DNA of 64,000 nt from Mycolicibacterium mengxianglii (GCF_015710575.1 NZ_CP065373.1:3534001-3598000); one strand, 5' to 3'; counted from the first letter of the stretch, positions 30,668-43,499 are shown. Made by a program: numbers and translations. The notes: generated by a model from the letters alone, not told the origin.

Positions 30668-30904
30668 GTGGCCGAGGCCTTCATGCTCATCCAGACCGAG
30701 GTGGGCCGCGCCGAAGTCGTTGCCAAGCTGATCGCTGCGCTGCCCGGCGTGCTGTCCTCGGAGTACGTGACCGGGCCCTACGACGTCGTGGTCCGGGTAG
30801 CCGCCGACGACGATGAGGCGATTCGCGCCGCGGTGGCCGCAGTGCAGGGTGTCGACGGCATCACCCGCACCCTGACCTGTCCGATCGCCGGGACTTCACA
30901 CTGA
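30668..30904 (+). CDS. Stand-alone Lrp/AsnC effector-binding (RAM) domain protein
   Basis: The 78-residue protein (VAEAFMLIQTEVGRAEVV to ITRTLTCPIAG) is one RAM/AsnC C-terminal fold: an antiparallel ferredoxin-like domain with GVLSSEYVTGPYDVVVRVAAD. It has no helix-turn-helix, so it cannot bind DNA like Lrp. Such domains form oligomers that sense amino acids. GTG 30668 has AGGGAG upstream; an ATG at 30635 would add 11 residues. It is followed 4 bp later by the DUF3515 gene and is divergent from thiL. Its ligand is not known. Confidence 0.85.
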   Translation: MAEAFMLIQTEVGRAEVVAKLIAALPGVLSSEYVTGPYDVVVRVAADDDEAIRAAVAAVQGVDGITRTLTCPIAGTSH

Positions 30905-30908
30905 ACTG

Positions 30909-31448
30909 ATGGGCGATACCGATCGCGACGGGCCACCCCGGGGTGTGGTGATCGCTGCACTGGCCATCGCCGTGGCCGCGGTGGTCGCCGTGCTGGCGAT
31001 TGCCGCCACGCGCACTTCCGAACCGTCGCCGGTGGCGATCGCGGCGGCGCCGGCGCCCCGAGCCGACAGCCCCGAATGCACCCGACTGCTCGACGCCGTG
31101 CCGGACCGCCTCGGTGACTACCGCAGAGCTGCCGCGGTCGAGCCGGTTCCCGCCGGCACCGCCGCCTGGCAGGCCGAACCCGACGGCGAACCGGTGATCC
31201 TGCGTTGCGGGCTGGACCGCCCCGCGGACTTCGTGGTCGGAGCGCCGCTACAGCTGGTTGATGCCGTGCAATGGTTCCGGGTTTCGGACCCCTCCGGCGC
31301 CATGACCACGTGGTTCGCCGTGGACCGACCGGTGTACGTCGCGTTGACGCTGCCGGAAGGTTCGGGCCCCACCCCGATCCAGGAGATCTCCGGCACCATC
31401 GCCGAGACGCTGCCCGCACAGCCGTTGGCGCCCGGACCGCCCCGGTAG
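30909..31448 (+). CDS. DUF3515 membrane-anchored protein (Rv2980-like)
   Basis: The 179-residue protein has one membrane helix (residues about 13-33, VVIAALAIAVAAVVAVLAIAA) followed by an extracytoplasmic domain with two cysteines (SPECTRLLDAV and ILRCGLDRP), which could form a disulfide. It ends VRDPSGAMTTWF-like, here VSDPSGAMTTWFAVDRPVY. This is the actinobacterial DUF3515 family of unknown function. It is 4 bp from the RAM-domain gene, so the two are probably co-transcribed, and it is convergent with ddl (7-bp gap). Confidence 0.88.
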   Translation: MGDTDRDGPPRGVVIAALAIAVAAVVAVLAIAATRTSEPSPVAIAAAPAPRADSPECTRLLDAVPDRLGDYRRAAAVEPVPAGTAAWQAEPDGEPVILRCGLDRPADFVVGAPLQLVDAVQWFRVSDPSGAMTTWFAVDRPVYVALTLPEGSGPTPIQEISGTIAETLPAQPLAPGPPR

Positions 31449-31455
31449 CCGGGCC

Positions 31456-32589
31456 TCAGCGCAGGCCGGTGCCACGGGCCAGTGCGGTGTCCACCAGCGC
31501 CGCCAGCAGTGTCGGGTAGTCGACCCCGCTGGCCGCCCACATCCGCGGATACATCGAGATGGTGGTGAATCCCGGCATGGTGTTGATCTCGTTGAGCACC
31601 GGCCCGTTGTCGGTGAGGAAGAAGTCCACCCGCGCCAACCCTTGGCAGTCGATCGCCTGGAACGCCCGGATGGCGAGTTGGCGGATCTCGTCGGCCACGT
31701 GCTCGTCGATCTTGGCGGGCACGTCGAGCTCGGCGGCATCCTCGAGGTACTTGGTGGCGAAGTCGTAGAAACCGTCTTCCCGGCCGCGGACACCGGCGAC
31801 GCGGATCTCACCGACTGTGCTGGCCTCGATGCGGCCGTCCGGGAGTTCCAGCACACCGCACTCCAGCTCGCGGCCCACGATGGCGGCTTCGACGATCACC
31901 TTCGGGTCGTGTTCGCGGGCGGCGGCGATGGCAGCGTCGAGCTGATCCCAGGCTGCTACCCGGGTGACACCGATCGACGAGCCGCCACGCGCCGGCTTGA
32001 CGAAAACCGGCAGGCCCAGCCGCTCCCGCTGCTCGGGCTCCAACGTCGACTGGCTGGGCCGCAGCACCACCTGGTCTCCGACGGGCAGCCCCTCGGCCGC
32101 CAGCAGCTTCTTGGTGAATTCCTTGTCCATGCCGGCCGCACTGGCGAGCACGCCGGGCCCGACGTAGGGCACCCCGGCGAGTTCGAGCATCCCCTGGATG
32201 GTGCCGTCTTCGCCGTAGGGGCCGTGCAGTACCGGGAAGACGACGTCGACGGAGGCCAGGATCTCCCCGGCGCCCGCCCCTTCGGCGGGGCTCATCGACA
32301 CCAGCTGACCGCTACGCCGGGGGTCGGTGGACAGCGCCAGCGCCTGGCCGGAGCCGTCGGTCACCTCGGGCAACCGGCCCTCGGTGATCGCGAGGCTCGC
32401 AGGGGTGGCGTCGCTGAGTACCCACGAGCCATCCGTGGTGATACCGACCGGCACGGCTTCATAGCGGGCCGGGTCGAGATTGCGCAGGATGCTGCCCGCC
32501 GACACGCACGAGATGGCGTGCTCGCTGCTGCGCCCGCCGAAGACGACAGCGACGCGGATGCGGCCGGGAGGGTGCGAGCGGGCAGTCAC
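31456..32589 (-). CDS. ddl: D-alanine--D-alanine ligase
   Basis: Ddl makes the D-Ala-D-Ala dipeptide of peptidoglycan and is a target of D-cycloserine. The 377-residue ATP-grasp protein shows [19 protein letters not shown] at the N-terminus, [36 protein letters not shown], and the C-terminal [20 protein letters not shown] with the metal ligands. It lies downstream of gpsA and the PLP-enzyme gene on the same strand. GTG 32589 gives the family length. Confidence 0.97.
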   Translation of the reverse strand: MTARSHPPGRIRVAVVFGGRSSEHAISCVSAGSILRNLDPARYEAVPVGITTDGSWVLSDATPASLAITEGRLPEVTDGSGQALALSTDPRRSGQLVSMSPAEGAGAGEILASVDVVFPVLHGPYGEDGTIQGMLELAGVPYVGPGVLASAAGMDKEFTKKLLAAEGLPVGDQVVLRPSQSTLEPEQRERLGLPVFVKPARGGSSIGVTRVAAWDQLDAAIAAAREHDPKVIVEAAIVGRELECGVLELPDGRIEASTVGEIRVAGVRGREDGFYDFATKYLEDAAELDVPAKIDEHVADEIRQLAIRAFQAIDCQGLARVDFFLTDNGPVLNEINTMPGFTTISMYPRMWAASGVDYPTLLAALVDTALARGTGLR

Positions 32590-32649
32590 AACCTAGAGAG
32601 GCTACCGTCCCGGCATCCCGAACTGCACAGCCGACAGCGATCCGCGGCG

Positions 32650-33753
32650 CTAACCGAGCGCCCGGGTGAAGTCGGCCAGCACGTCGGCGGTGTCCTCGAT
32701 TCCCAGCGAGATCCGGACGAAACCGTCCGACACGGGGTCACCCCAGCGCGCCCGCCGATCCGCCGAGGTGTGGATGCCGCCGAAGCTGGTCGCCGCGACC
32801 AGCAGTTCACTGCGCTCGGTCAGGTGGTGCACAGCGGCGGCGTCAGCGAGCTCGATGGACACCAGGCCGCCGAACCGCTGCATCTGTGCCGCGGCGACGG
32901 CGTAGGCCGGGTCCGACACCAGCCCGGGGTACCGCACCGACCGCACCGCCGGGTGCTCGGCGAGCACTGTCGCCAACGCCAGCGCGTTGTGACACTGCCG
33001 TTCGTGGCGCAGCCCGGCGCTGCCCAGGCTGCGCACCAGTAACCACGCCTCGAACACGCCCAGCACCGGGCCGGACAGCAGCCGTTCGCGGGCCACCGCC
33101 GCCATCAGCTCGGCGTCGAGGCCGGCGACATAACCGGCCAACAGGTCACTGTGGCCCGAAAGCGCCTTGGTGGCACTGGCCATCACCAGGTCGGCGCCCA
33201 GCGCCAGCGGTTGCTGGCCGAACGGCGTGGCGGTGGTGTTGTCCACCAGCAGGCGTGCGCCGCGGGCGCGGCAGATCGCCGCCAACCGAGGCAGATCCAC
33301 GACGTCCAGACCTGGGTTCGCCGGGGTCTCGGCCAGCACGACGTCAGCACCTTCCGCCGCGTCACACATCTGCGCCGAGGTCGCCTCCCGAACCGTTACG
33401 CCCAGTGGCACAAGGTATTCCGTGGCGTATGTGCGAACCTGGTAATAACCGTCCGCCGGCACCACCACGGTGGCACCCGGTGCGGCAAGCACTCGCAGCG
33501 CCGCGGTGATAGCGGCCATGCCGGAACCGAACACCAGCGCAGAGGCGGCCCCTTCGAGCTCGGCGAGTGCCGACTCGGCTTGGCGCGCAGTGGGATTGCT
33601 GACGCGGCTGTAGAAATCCAGCCCTTCGGTGGCATCTGAGGCCAGGTGGTAGGTGGTCGCCGGCACCAGCGGCGGCGCCACCGGCTGACCGGGAACCTTT
33701 TGCGAGGAGACCGCTTTCACACTTCGTGTCGAAGCGCCGATGGGTTCGGTCAT
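32650..33753 (-). CDS. PLP-dependent Cys/Met metabolism enzyme (cystathionine gamma-lyase/synthase family)
   Basis: The 367-residue PLP-fold I enzyme has VPATTYHLASD, DFYSRVSNPTARQAE, ALVFGSGMAAITAAL, the PLP-lysine in MASATKALSGHSDLLAGYV, and the C-terminal SFGGIHTSADRRARW and GFVRISLGIEDTADV. Members act as cystathionine gamma-lyase, gamma-synthase or sulfhydrylase; motifs alone do not separate these. ATG 33753 lies 5 nt after the gpsA stop with GGAG in place; a GTG overlapping that stop at 33762 is an alternative. I do not recall this gene between gpdA2 and ddlA in M. tuberculosis. Confidence 0.87.
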   Translation of the reverse strand: MTEPIGASTRSVKAVSSQKVPGQPVAPPLVPATTYHLASDATEGLDFYSRVSNPTARQAESALAELEGAASALVFGSGMAAITAALRVLAAPGATVVVPADGYYQVRTYATEYLVPLGVTVREATSAQMCDAAEGADVVLAETPANPGLDVVDLPRLAAICRARGARLLVDNTTATPFGQQPLALGADLVMASATKALSGHSDLLAGYVAGLDAELMAAVARERLLSGPVLGVFEAWLLVRSLGSAGLRHERQCHNALALATVLAEHPAVRSVRYPGLVSDPAYAVAAAQMQRFGGLVSIELADAAAVHHLTERSELLVAATSFGGIHTSADRRARWGDPVSDGFVRISLGIEDTADVLADFTRALG

Positions 33754-33758
33754 ATTCG

Positions 33759-35506
<1,748 letters not shown>

Positions 35507-35527
35507 CGGCGGTTACCGCGATGAGGA

Positions 35528-37741
35528 ATGATCGACAACGTGACCGACGCCCCGCAGACCAGCGATGCCACCGACAATGACGAACGCAGCGCGGACACTT
35601 CGTCCAACGGCTGGATCGGCGGTGACGCGACCCCGGAGTCGCCCCCGGCGGCGACGCCCGCCGCCGCGGACAGCGCGCTGCCGGAGGACCGGTACCTCAA
35701 CCGGGAACTGAGCTGGCTGGATTTCAACGCACGCGTCCTGGCGCTGGCTGCCGATCCGTCACTGCCGCTGCTCGAGCGCGCGAAATTCCTCGCCATCTTC
35801 TCCTCCAACCTCGACGAGTTCTACATGGTGCGGGTGGCGGGCTTGAAGCGCCGCGACGAGATGGGGTTGTCGGTGCGCAGCGCCGACGGGCTCTCACCGC
35901 GGGAACAACTGCGCCGCATCGGTGAACGCACGCAGCAGATCGCCAACAGGCACGCTCGGGTCTTCCTCGACGCGGTGCGTCCGGCCTTGGCCGAAGAGGG
36001 CATCTTCGTGGTCACCTGGGCCGATCTCGACGAGGCCGAGCGGATCCGGTTGTCGACGTACTTCCACGAGCAGGTGTTCCCGGTGCTGACTCCACTGGCC
36101 GTCGATCCGGCGCACCCGTTCCCCTTTGTCAGTGGGTTGAGCCTGAACCTGGCGATCACGGTGCGCAAACCCGAGGACGGCACCCAACACTTCGCTCGTA
36201 TCAAGGTCCCCGACAACGTCGACCGGTTCGTCGAGCTGGCCGGCCGTGACGGTGATGTGGACTCCGACAAGCAGATCGTCCGGTTCCTCCCGATGGAGGA
36301 ACTCATCGCGGCGTTCCTGCCCGTGCTGTTCCCCGGTTTGGACATCGTGGAGCACCACGCCTTCCGGATCACCCGCAACGCCGATTTCGAGGTCGAGGAA
36401 GACCGCGACGAGGATCTGCTCAAGGCGCTGGAGCGGGAACTGGCCCGGCGACGCTTCGGTTCTCCGGTGCGACTCGAAGTCGCCAATGACATGACCGAGA
36501 ACACGATGGAACTCCTGCTCCGAGAGCTCGACGTCCATCCCGGTGACGTCATCGAGGTTCCCGGACTGCTGGATTTGTCGTCGCTGTGGCAGATCTACGG
36601 CGTGGATCGGCCGGCGCTCAAGGACCGCACCTTCGTCCCGGCAACGCCGCCGGCATTCGGGGAACGTGAGACACCCAAGAGCATCTTCTCGACACTGCGG
36701 GACGGCGACGTACTGGTGCACCACCCGTACGACTCCTTCTCCACCACCGTGCAGCGCTTCATCGAGCAAGCCGCTGCCGACCCGAATGTCCTTGCCATCA
36801 AACAGACGCTGTACCGCACCTCCGGTGACTCCCCCATCGTCAACGCCCTCATCGACGCCGCCGAGGCGGGCAAGCAGGTGGTGGCGCTGGTGGAGATCAA
36901 GGCGCGCTTCGATGAACAGGCCAACATCAAGTGGGCGCGTGAACTGGAGAAGGCGGGCGTGCACGTCGTCTACGGACTCATCGGTCTGAAGACACACTGC
37001 AAGACGTGTCTGGTGGTCCGCCGAGAAGGTTCGGCGATCCGCCGTTACTGCCACATCGGCACCGGCAACTACAACCCGAAAACCGCCCGGCTCTACGAAG
37101 ACGTCGGATTGCTCACTGCCGCGCCCGATATCGGCGCCGACCTCACGGACTTGTTCAATTCGCTCACCGGATACTCGCGAAAAGTCAGTTACCGCAACCT
37201 GCTGGTGGCTCCGTACGGTGTGCGCAGGGGCATCATCGAACGTATCGAACGGGAAGTCGCCGCGGCCGCTGACGGCGCCGATGCGCGGATCCGAGTGAAA
37301 GCCAATGCTCTCGTCGACGAACAGGTGATCGACGCGCTGTACCGCGCCTCACAGGCGGGGGTGCGGGTAGAGGTGGTGGTACGTGGAATCTGCGCGCTGC
37401 GGCCGGGCGTGGAGGGATTCTCGGAGAACATCGTGGTGCGCTCGATTCTCGGCCGGTTCCTCGAACATTCGCGAATTATTCATTTCCGCGCCATCAACGA
37501 ATTCTGGATCGGCAGTGCCGACATGATGCATCGTAATCTCGACCGTCGGATCGAGGTGATGGCTCAGGTGAAGGATCCACGACTGACCGCACAACTCGAC
37601 GAGGTGTTCGAGTCGGCCATGGATCCCGCCACCCGGTGTTGGGAGCTGGGGGCTGACGGTCACTGGACTGCCCAGCCGTATGAAGGCGAAACGGTGCGCG
37701 ACCACCAGGTCTCGTTGATGAAAAAGCACCGTCAGCCCTGA
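35528..37741 (+). CDS. ppk: Polyphosphate kinase (PPK1)
   Basis: PPK polymerises inorganic polyphosphate from ATP. The 737-residue chain has [40 protein letters not shown], the [16 protein letters not shown] stretch, the phospho-histidine in [33 protein letters not shown] and the [14 protein letters not shown] segment. The first 50 residues are acidic, low-complexity and variable in mycobacteria. Start ATG 35528 or GTG 35540 are both possible. It is followed 30 bp later by mutT1, as in M. tuberculosis. Confidence 0.97.
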   Translation: MIDNVTDAPQTSDATDNDERSADTSSNGWIGGDATPESPPAATPAAADSALPEDRYLNRELSWLDFNARVLALAADPSLPLLERAKFLAIFSSNLDEFYMVRVAGLKRRDEMGLSVRSADGLSPREQLRRIGERTQQIANRHARVFLDAVRPALAEEGIFVVTWADLDEAERIRLSTYFHEQVFPVLTPLAVDPAHPFPFVSGLSLNLAITVRKPEDGTQHFARIKVPDNVDRFVELAGRDGDVDSDKQIVRFLPMEELIAAFLPVLFPGLDIVEHHAFRITRNADFEVEEDRDEDLLKALERELARRRFGSPVRLEVANDMTENTMELLLRELDVHPGDVIEVPGLLDLSSLWQIYGVDRPALKDRTFVPATPPAFGERETPKSIFSTLRDGDVLVHHPYDSFSTTVQRFIEQAAADPNVLAIKQTLYRTSGDSPIVNALIDAAEAGKQVVALVEIKARFDEQANIKWARELEKAGVHVVYGLIGLKTHCKTCLVVRREGSAIRRYCHIGTGNYNPKTARLYEDVGLLTAAPDIGADLTDLFNSLTGYSRKVSYRNLLVAPYGVRRGIIERIEREVAAAADGADARIRVKANALVDEQVIDALYRASQAGVRVEVVVRGICALRPGVEGFSENIVVRSILGRFLEHSRIIHFRAINEFWIGSADMMHRNLDRRIEVMAQVKDPRLTAQLDEVFESAMDPATRCWELGADGHWTAQPYEGETVRDHQVSLMKKHRQP

Positions 37742-37771
37742 CCCGGCACCATTCGATCTGCAGGAGTGAGG

Positions 37772-38755
37772 GTGTCGAAGAACCCGAAGCGCTCGGCCGC
37801 TGACACCGCGAACCGACGCGGCGCAGTTGTGCGCGCCGCCGGCGCGGTGCTGTGGCGACCGCTGGAGAACCTGGACGGCGGTGCCGGTGCGGGATCGGCC
37901 GATCTCGAGGTGGCCGTCGTTCACCGGCCACGGTACGACGACTGGTCGCTGCCGAAGGGCAAAGTGGATCCGGGCGAAATCGAACCGGTGACCGCCGCGC
38001 GGGAGATCGAGGAGGAGACGGGTTTTCGGGCCCACCTCGGTCGGCGCCTGATGTCGGTGAACTACCCGATCGAGGCGGGCACCAAAAAGGTTTGGTATTG
38101 GGCAGCGCGGGTAGACCCGGCGTTCGCCGGGGATTTCACGCCCAATGACGAGGTAGACAAGCTGCTGTGGCTACCGGTGTCCGACGCGATGGACAGGGTG
38201 AGCTACCCGCATGACGTCAAGGTGCTACGCCGGTTCGTCAAACAGCCCGCCGACACCAAGACCGTGCTCGTTGTCCGGCACGCCACTGCCGGCCGTAAGA
38301 GCCGCTACAAAGGTGATGACCGAAAACGCCCGTTGGACAAGCATGGTCGCGCGCAAGCCGAATCACTGGTCAGTGTGCTTCTGGCATTCGGTGCCACCGA
38401 CCTGCACGCCGCGGACCGGGTCCGCTGCGTGCAGACCTTGGAACCGTTGGCCGATGAGCTGGGTGTGACGGTCGACGAGGAGCCGGCACTCACCGAAGAG
38501 GCCTATGCCGTTAACCGAAAACTTGCCCGACATCGGCTGCTCGAGATCGCCAGAGAACCGGGCACCAGGGTGATCTGCAGCCAGGGCAAGGTGATTCCCG
38601 GGCTGATCCAGTGGTGGTGCGAACGCGACGGAGTGCGACCGGACAAGTCGCGTAACCGCAAGGGCAGCACCTGGGTGCTGTCACTGGCAGCCTCGGAAAC
38701 AGGGTTCCGACTGGTGGCCGCCGATCACATCGGCAGCCCGCTGGCCGCTGACTGA
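37772..38755 (+). CDS. mutT1: MutT1, Nudix hydrolase fused to histidine phosphatase domain
   Basis: MutT1 hydrolyses 8-oxo-dGTP and related nucleotides, preventing mutagenesis. The N-terminal half holds the full Nudix box ([20 protein letters not shown] then TGF). The C-terminal half is a phosphoglycerate-mutase-type histidine phosphatase with [25 protein letters not shown] and [14 protein letters not shown]. The 327-residue two-domain form is typical of mycobacteria. GTG 37772 follows GGAGTGAGG. A hairpin terminator follows 16 bp after the stop. Confidence 0.95.
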   Translation: MSKNPKRSAADTANRRGAVVRAAGAVLWRPLENLDGGAGAGSADLEVAVVHRPRYDDWSLPKGKVDPGEIEPVTAAREIEEETGFRAHLGRRLMSVNYPIEAGTKKVWYWAARVDPAFAGDFTPNDEVDKLLWLPVSDAMDRVSYPHDVKVLRRFVKQPADTKTVLVVRHATAGRKSRYKGDDRKRPLDKHGRAQAESLVSVLLAFGATDLHAADRVRCVQTLEPLADELGVTVDEEPALTEEAYAVNRKLARHRLLEIAREPGTRVICSQGKVIPGLIQWWCERDGVRPDKSRNRKGSTWVLSLAASETGFRLVAADHIGSPLAAD

Positions 38756-38771
38756 CTCACCCCACACATGA

Positions 38772-38807
38772 ACACGCCGCGGGAGTGAAGCTCATCCCGC
38801 GGCGTGT
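38772..38807. terminator. Bidirectional hairpin between mutT1 and hupB
   Basis: Perfect 13-bp arms at 38772-38784 and 38795-38807 enclose a 10-nt loop. It lies between the convergent mutT1 and hupB stops and lacks a U-tract, as is common for mycobacterial terminators. Confidence 0.8.
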
Positions 38808-38833
38808 CCAATAGTGCTTGAGCCGAACGCTAC

Positions 38834-39541
38834 CTACTTGCGACCACGCTTGGCCGGAGCCTTCTTGGCCGGAGCCTTGGTGGCCGTGGTCTTCTTGGCC
38901 GGTGCGGTCTTCTTGGCCGCGGTGGCCTTCTTCGCCGGAGCCGCCTTGGTTGCGGCCTTCTTGGCCGGCGCCTTGGTGGCCGTGGTCTTCTTGGCCGGTG
39001 CGGTCTTCTTCGCCGGAGTCGCCTTGGTTGCGGCCTTCTTGGCCGGAGCCTTGGTGGCCGTGGTCTTCTTGGCCGGCGTGGTCTTCTTCGCCGGCGCTGC
39101 CTTGGCGGCGGTGGTCTTCTTGGCCGGAGCCGCCTTGGTTGCGGCCTTCTTGGCCGGAGCCTTCGCAGCCGCCTTCTTGGCGGTGGTCTTCTTGGCGGCA
39201 GTCCGCTTCGCGGGTCCGGCGACCACACCACGCTTCACGGCGGGACCATCGGCCGGGAGACGCTGCGCGCCAGAGACAACCGCTTTGAACTGAGCACCCG
39301 GTCGGAATGCGGGTACGGAGGTGGGCTTCACCTTCACGGTCTCGCCGGTGCGCGGGTTACGCGCGACGCGGGCGGCGCGCTTGCGCTGCTCGAAAACACC
39401 GAAGCCCGTGATGGTGACGCTGTCGCCCTTGTGCACGGCGCGCACGATGGTGTCGACAACGTTCTCGACGGCAGCGGTCGCCTGCCGACGATCCGAGCCC
39501 AATTTCTCCGTGAGTACGTCGATGAGCTCTGCTTTGTTCAT
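38834..39541 (-). CDS. hupB: DNA-binding protein HU with lysine-rich tail (HupB)
   Basis: HupB compacts the nucleoid. The 235-residue protein has an HU fold in residues 1-90 ([55 protein letters not shown]) and a C-terminal tail of about 125 residues made of PAKKA/AKKTT repeats, as in eukaryotic H1. The tail is typical of mycobacterial HU. ATG 39541 has GGAGGAA upstream and a TTGACA promoter element further up. Confidence 0.97.
   Translation of the reverse strand: MNKAELIDVLTEKLGSDRRQATAAVENVVDTIVRAVHKGDSVTITGFGVFEQRKRAARVARNPRTGETVKVKPTSVPAFRPGAQFKAVVSGAQRLPADGPAVKRGVVAGPAKRTAAKKTTAKKAAAKAPAKKAATKAAPAKKTTAAKAAPAKKTTPAKKTTATKAPAKKAATKATPAKKTAPAKKTTATKAPAKKAATKAAPAKKATAAKKTAPAKKTTATKAPAKKAPAKRGRK
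38840..39200. repeat. Imperfect tandem repeats encoding the HupB tail
   Basis: Blocks sharing TTGGTGGCCGTGGTCTTCTT recur near 38876, 38973 and 39051, about 78-96 bp apart, with shorter AKKT/PAKKA repeats between. They encode the lysine/alanine-rich tail and are candidates for length variation by recombination. Confidence 0.8.
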
Positions 39542-39575
39542 TCAATTCCTCCGAAGCCAGTGGTCCTGTCTGAAC

Positions 39576-39604
39576 CGACTAGTGGATACGGTAAACCCTG
39601 TCAA
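39576..39604 (-). promoter_or_regulatory. Predicted hupB promoter
   Basis: On the minus strand TTGACA (39604-39599) is followed after 17 nt by TAGTCG (39581-39576), about 35 bp before the hupB ATG. The -35 is perfect; the -10 is weak. Confidence 0.4.
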
Positions 39605-39662
39605 GGCTGATTTCCAAGAGCCACGCGCAATTTGAGGCACTTTGGATAGGAATTTTCGCAAT

Positions 39663-39751
39663 CTGGTTGCCCCCCTTAGACGGTCAACCGACCATTCCGG
39701 GGGCAATCAGAACAGGACCCGAACGACGCTCGGGCGCCCCGAATTCGGGGC
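39663..39751. terminator. Two hairpins in the leuD-hupB gap
   Basis: A 16-nt palindrome GCCCCGAATTCGGGGC (39736-39751) lies 12 bp after the leuD stop. A second structure has 12-nt arms at 39663-39674 and 39699-39710 (one wobble) around an inner GGTC/GACC. Both lie before the hupB promoter, so they probably end leuCD transcription. Neither has a U-tract. Confidence 0.45.
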
Positions 39752-39762
39752 TTTCACCGCCC

Positions 39763-40359
39763 TCAGCGAGCTGGCAGAGTGCGCGGTTTCCACGCCGGAC
39801 GAGAATCCTCGAAAGCCTGGATGGCGTCGAGTTTCCGCAGCGTAAGGCCTATATCGTCCAGGCCCTCCAGCAGTCGCCAGGCCGTGTAATCGTCAATGCT
39901 GAACGGCACCACCACCGTTCCGGCGGTGATATTCCGATCTTGAAGATTCACAGTGATTTCCATGCCCGGGTTCTGCTCGATCAGCTTCCACAGCAGCTCC
40001 ACATCATCTTGTGTGACTTCTGCCGCCAACAGACCGGCCTTGCCGGCGTTCCCCCGAAAAATATCGCCGAACCGCGGCGAGATGACGACCCGGAACCCGA
40101 AGTCCATCAGCGCCCAGACGGCGTGCTCCCGAGATGAGCCCGTCCCGAAATCAGCTCCGGCGACCAACACCGAACCCTTGTCGAACGGGCTGAGATTCAA
40201 AATGAAGCTCGGGTCATTTCGCCATGCCGCGAACAAACCATCCTCGAAACCCGTTCTGGTTACGCGCTTCAGGTAAACCGCCGGAATGATCTGGTCGGTG
40301 TCGACATTGGACCGGCGCAGCGGAACACCGATGCCGGTGTGGGTGTGGAATGCGTCCAT
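39763..40359 (-). CDS. leuD: 3-isopropylmalate dehydratase small subunit
   Basis: LeuD forms the swivelling domain of isopropylmalate isomerase with LeuC. The 198-residue chain shows [20 protein letters not shown], the substrate loop [20 protein letters not shown], and [22 protein letters not shown] 40359 is preceded by GAGGAGAA and lies 38 bp after leuC. Length and motifs are canonical. Confidence 0.97.
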   Translation of the reverse strand: MDAFHTHTGIGVPLRRSNVDTDQIIPAVYLKRVTRTGFEDGLFAAWRNDPSFILNLSPFDKGSVLVAGADFGTGSSREHAVWALMDFGFRVVISPRFGDIFRGNAGKAGLLAAEVTQDDVELLWKLIEQNPGMEITVNLQDRNITAGTVVVPFSIDDYTAWRLLEGLDDIGLTLRKLDAIQAFEDSRPAWKPRTLPAR

Positions 40360-40397
40360 CGAATTCTCCTCAAAAGGGCTGTGCAGGGGCCGAATGT

Positions 40398-41819
<1,422 letters not shown>

Positions 41820-41870
41820 CACATCTCGATTCGTTCGGGCGTCCGCAGGGACAGAATGCTCGGGCTGGTT

Positions 41871-41907
41871 ATCTCAGTATGCGGGACGTTAGTATCTCTC
41901 TGTGAGA
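41871..41907. promoter_or_regulatory. Candidate IclR/LtbR operator between leuC and the regulator gene
   Basis: The 82-bp divergent gap contains AGTAT twice (41876-41880 and 41891-41895, 15 bp apart) and the dyad TCTC-TGT-GAGA (41897-41907) that runs into the regulator's start codon. In Corynebacterium the orthologous regulator is known to bind this intergenic region. The exact site here is a guess. Confidence 0.35.
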
Positions 41908-42603
41908 CAGGATAGCGGTATCGGCGTCCTCGACAAAGCGATGGGCGTTCTCCATGCCATCGCCGAGTCCCCCTGCGGCTTGGCGGATCTGTGCGAGCGC
42001 ACCGGGTTGCCCCGAGCGACCGCCCACCGGCTCGCTGCGGGCCTGGAGGTGCACCGCCTGCTCGCCCGCGACCAGGAAGGCCGCTGGGTTCTCGGGTCGG
42101 CCATCAGCGAGCTGTCTGCCCACGTGAACGACCCACTGCTGGCCGCAGGTGCGACGGTGCTGCCACGGCTACGGGAGATCACCGGCGAGAGTGTGCAGCT
42201 CTACCGCCGCGACGGAACCGCGCGCATCTGCGTCGCCGCACTGGAACCGCCTGCCGGACTACGGGATACGGTGCCGGTCGGAACCCGGATGCCGTTGACC
42301 GCCGGTTCGGGCGCCAAGGTGCTGCTGGCCTTCAGCGATCTCGCCACGCAGCAGGCGGTGCTGCCGACGGCGAAGTACACCGACCGCACCCTGGCCGAGG
42401 TGCGTAAGCGCGGATGGGCCCAGAGCGCCGCGGAACGAGAACCCGGTGTGGCCAGCATCTCCGCGCCGGTGCGCGATGCCAAGGGCTCGGTGATCGCGGC
42501 GATCTCGGTGTCCGGTCCGATCGACCGGATGGGGCGGCGCCCGGGTGCCCGCTGGGCCGCCGACCTGCTGGCGGCCGCTGAGGCGCTCACCAGGAGGCTC
42601 TGA
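41902..42603 (+). CDS. IclR-family regulator (LtbR/NdgR-like, Rv2989)
   Basis: The regulator has 233 residues: an N-terminal winged helix-turn-helix (GVLDKAMGVLHAIAESPCGL, LCERTGLPRATAHRLAAGLE) and a C-terminal effector domain (LREITGESVQLYRRDG, VGTRMPLTAGSGAKVLLAF, SISAPVRDAKGSVIAAISVSG). Divergent location from leuCD matches the actinobacterial LtbR/NdgR group that controls leucine and related amino-acid genes. GTG 41902 gives the complete HTH. Effector is unknown here. Confidence 0.92.
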   Translation: MRQDSGIGVLDKAMGVLHAIAESPCGLADLCERTGLPRATAHRLAAGLEVHRLLARDQEGRWVLGSAISELSAHVNDPLLAAGATVLPRLREITGESVQLYRRDGTARICVAALEPPAGLRDTVPVGTRMPLTAGSGAKVLLAFSDLATQQAVLPTAKYTDRTLAEVRKRGWAQSAAEREPGVASISAPVRDAKGSVIAAISVSGPIDRMGRRPGARWAADLLAAAEALTRRL

Positions 42604-42637
42604 GGCGCTACCGGGGCGGCTCTGCGACACTCACCCG

Positions 42638-43141
42638 ATGGGAACCAAGCAGCGCTCCACGATCGTGATGTCCAGTGATGAGATCGCCGATTTCGTCGTC
42701 AACAGTCGTACCGGCACGCTCGCCACCGTCGGCGCGGACGGCCAGCCCCATCTGGTGGCGATGTGGTACGGCGTGCTCGACGGCGAAATCTGGCTGGAAA
42801 CAAAGGTCAAGTCGCAGAAGGCAGTCAACCTGCTGCGCGACCCGCGATTCACGTTCCTGATCGAGGACGGCGACACCTACGACACCCTGCGCGGGGTGTC
42901 CTTCGAAGGCCACGCCGAGGTCATCGACGACCCCGACACCTGCTTCAAAGTCGGGGTCAGCGTCTGGGAGCGCTACACCGGGCCCTACAGCGAGGACATG
43001 AAGGCGGGTGTGGAAATGATGATGAACAAGAGGGTGGCGGTGCGCCTGGTCACTACGCGCACCCGATCCTGGGATCACCGCAAGCTCGGGATGCCCGCCA
43101 TGCCGATGGCCGGATCGACCGCTCCGAAGAGCGACAACTAG
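42638..43141 (+). CDS. Split beta-barrel flavin/F420-type oxidoreductase (Rv2991-like)
   Basis: The 167-residue protein has the pyridoxamine-oxidase-like split-barrel fold: EIADFVVNSRTGTLATVGADGQPH, LVAMWYGVLDGEIWLET, QKAVNLLRDPRFTFLIEDG and GVSFEGHAEVIDD. The family contains F420- and flavin-dependent enzymes; the motifs do not tell which. ATG 42638 lies 34 bp after the regulator gene, so the two could be co-transcribed. A Glu tRNA on the other strand follows 2 bp after the stop (before CCA). Confidence 0.85.
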   Translation: MGTKQRSTIVMSSDEIADFVVNSRTGTLATVGADGQPHLVAMWYGVLDGEIWLETKVKSQKAVNLLRDPRFTFLIEDGDTYDTLRGVSFEGHAEVIDDPDTCFKVGVSVWERYTGPYSEDMKAGVEMMMNKRVAVRLVTTRTRSWDHRKLGMPAMPMAGSTAPKSDN

Positions 43142-43146
43142 ATTGG

Positions 43147-43219
43147 TAGCCCCGATGGGATTCGAACCCACGCTACCGCCGTGAGAGGGCGGCGTCCTAG
43201 GCCGCTAGACGACGGGGCC
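43147..43219 (-). tRNA. tRNA-Glu (anticodon CTC)
   Basis: Minus strand: acceptor GGCCCCG pairs with CGGGGCT, D-arm GTCT..AGGAC, anticodon stem GCCGC/CGGCG around loop CCTCTCA (CTC), T-arm GGGTTCGAATCCC-type loop. CCA is encoded at 43146-43144. The gene is 73 nt without CCA. Its charging enzyme GltX is encoded about 300 bp downstream. Confidence 0.95.
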
Positions 43220-43313
43220 AGAACCAATCTGTGTGGTCCGCTCGAGAACTTCCGAGTGGACCGGAGAGCCAGCATAGCTCAGCAAGATGCGCCGACCTAA
43301 TTGCCTGCTCCAG

Positions 43314-43385
43314 CTGGGGTACCAGGACTCGAACCTAGAATGGCGGTACCAGAAACCGCTGTGTTGCCAATTACACCATACCCCA
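43314..43385 (-). tRNA. tRNA-Gln (anticodon CTG)
   Basis: Minus strand: acceptor TGGGGTA pairs with TACCCCA, anticodon stem GCGGT/ACCGC around TTCTGGT (CTG), T-loop GGTTCGAGTCC, discriminator G. CCA is not encoded. The gene is 72 nt. With non-discriminating GltX and the GatCAB genes in this window, this tRNA is a natural substrate for the Glu-tRNA(Gln) amidation route. Confidence 0.95.
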
Positions 43386-43499
43386 ATTTGGCCTGTAACT
43401 GCTGGTCAGCGCCTTTTTCCGCATTGTGCGGGCGGAGGGCGGGCGCTGTGCCGGCTGTTGTGGGCCGAGGAGCAGACTACCAAAGATTTGGGCGCCGAT

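Noticed and set aside
43142..43499. A possible gene around the two tRNA genes
   Set aside because: Frames at 43287-43550 and nearby cross the tRNA-Gln sequence and have no family features; the interval is explained by two tRNAs and short spacers.
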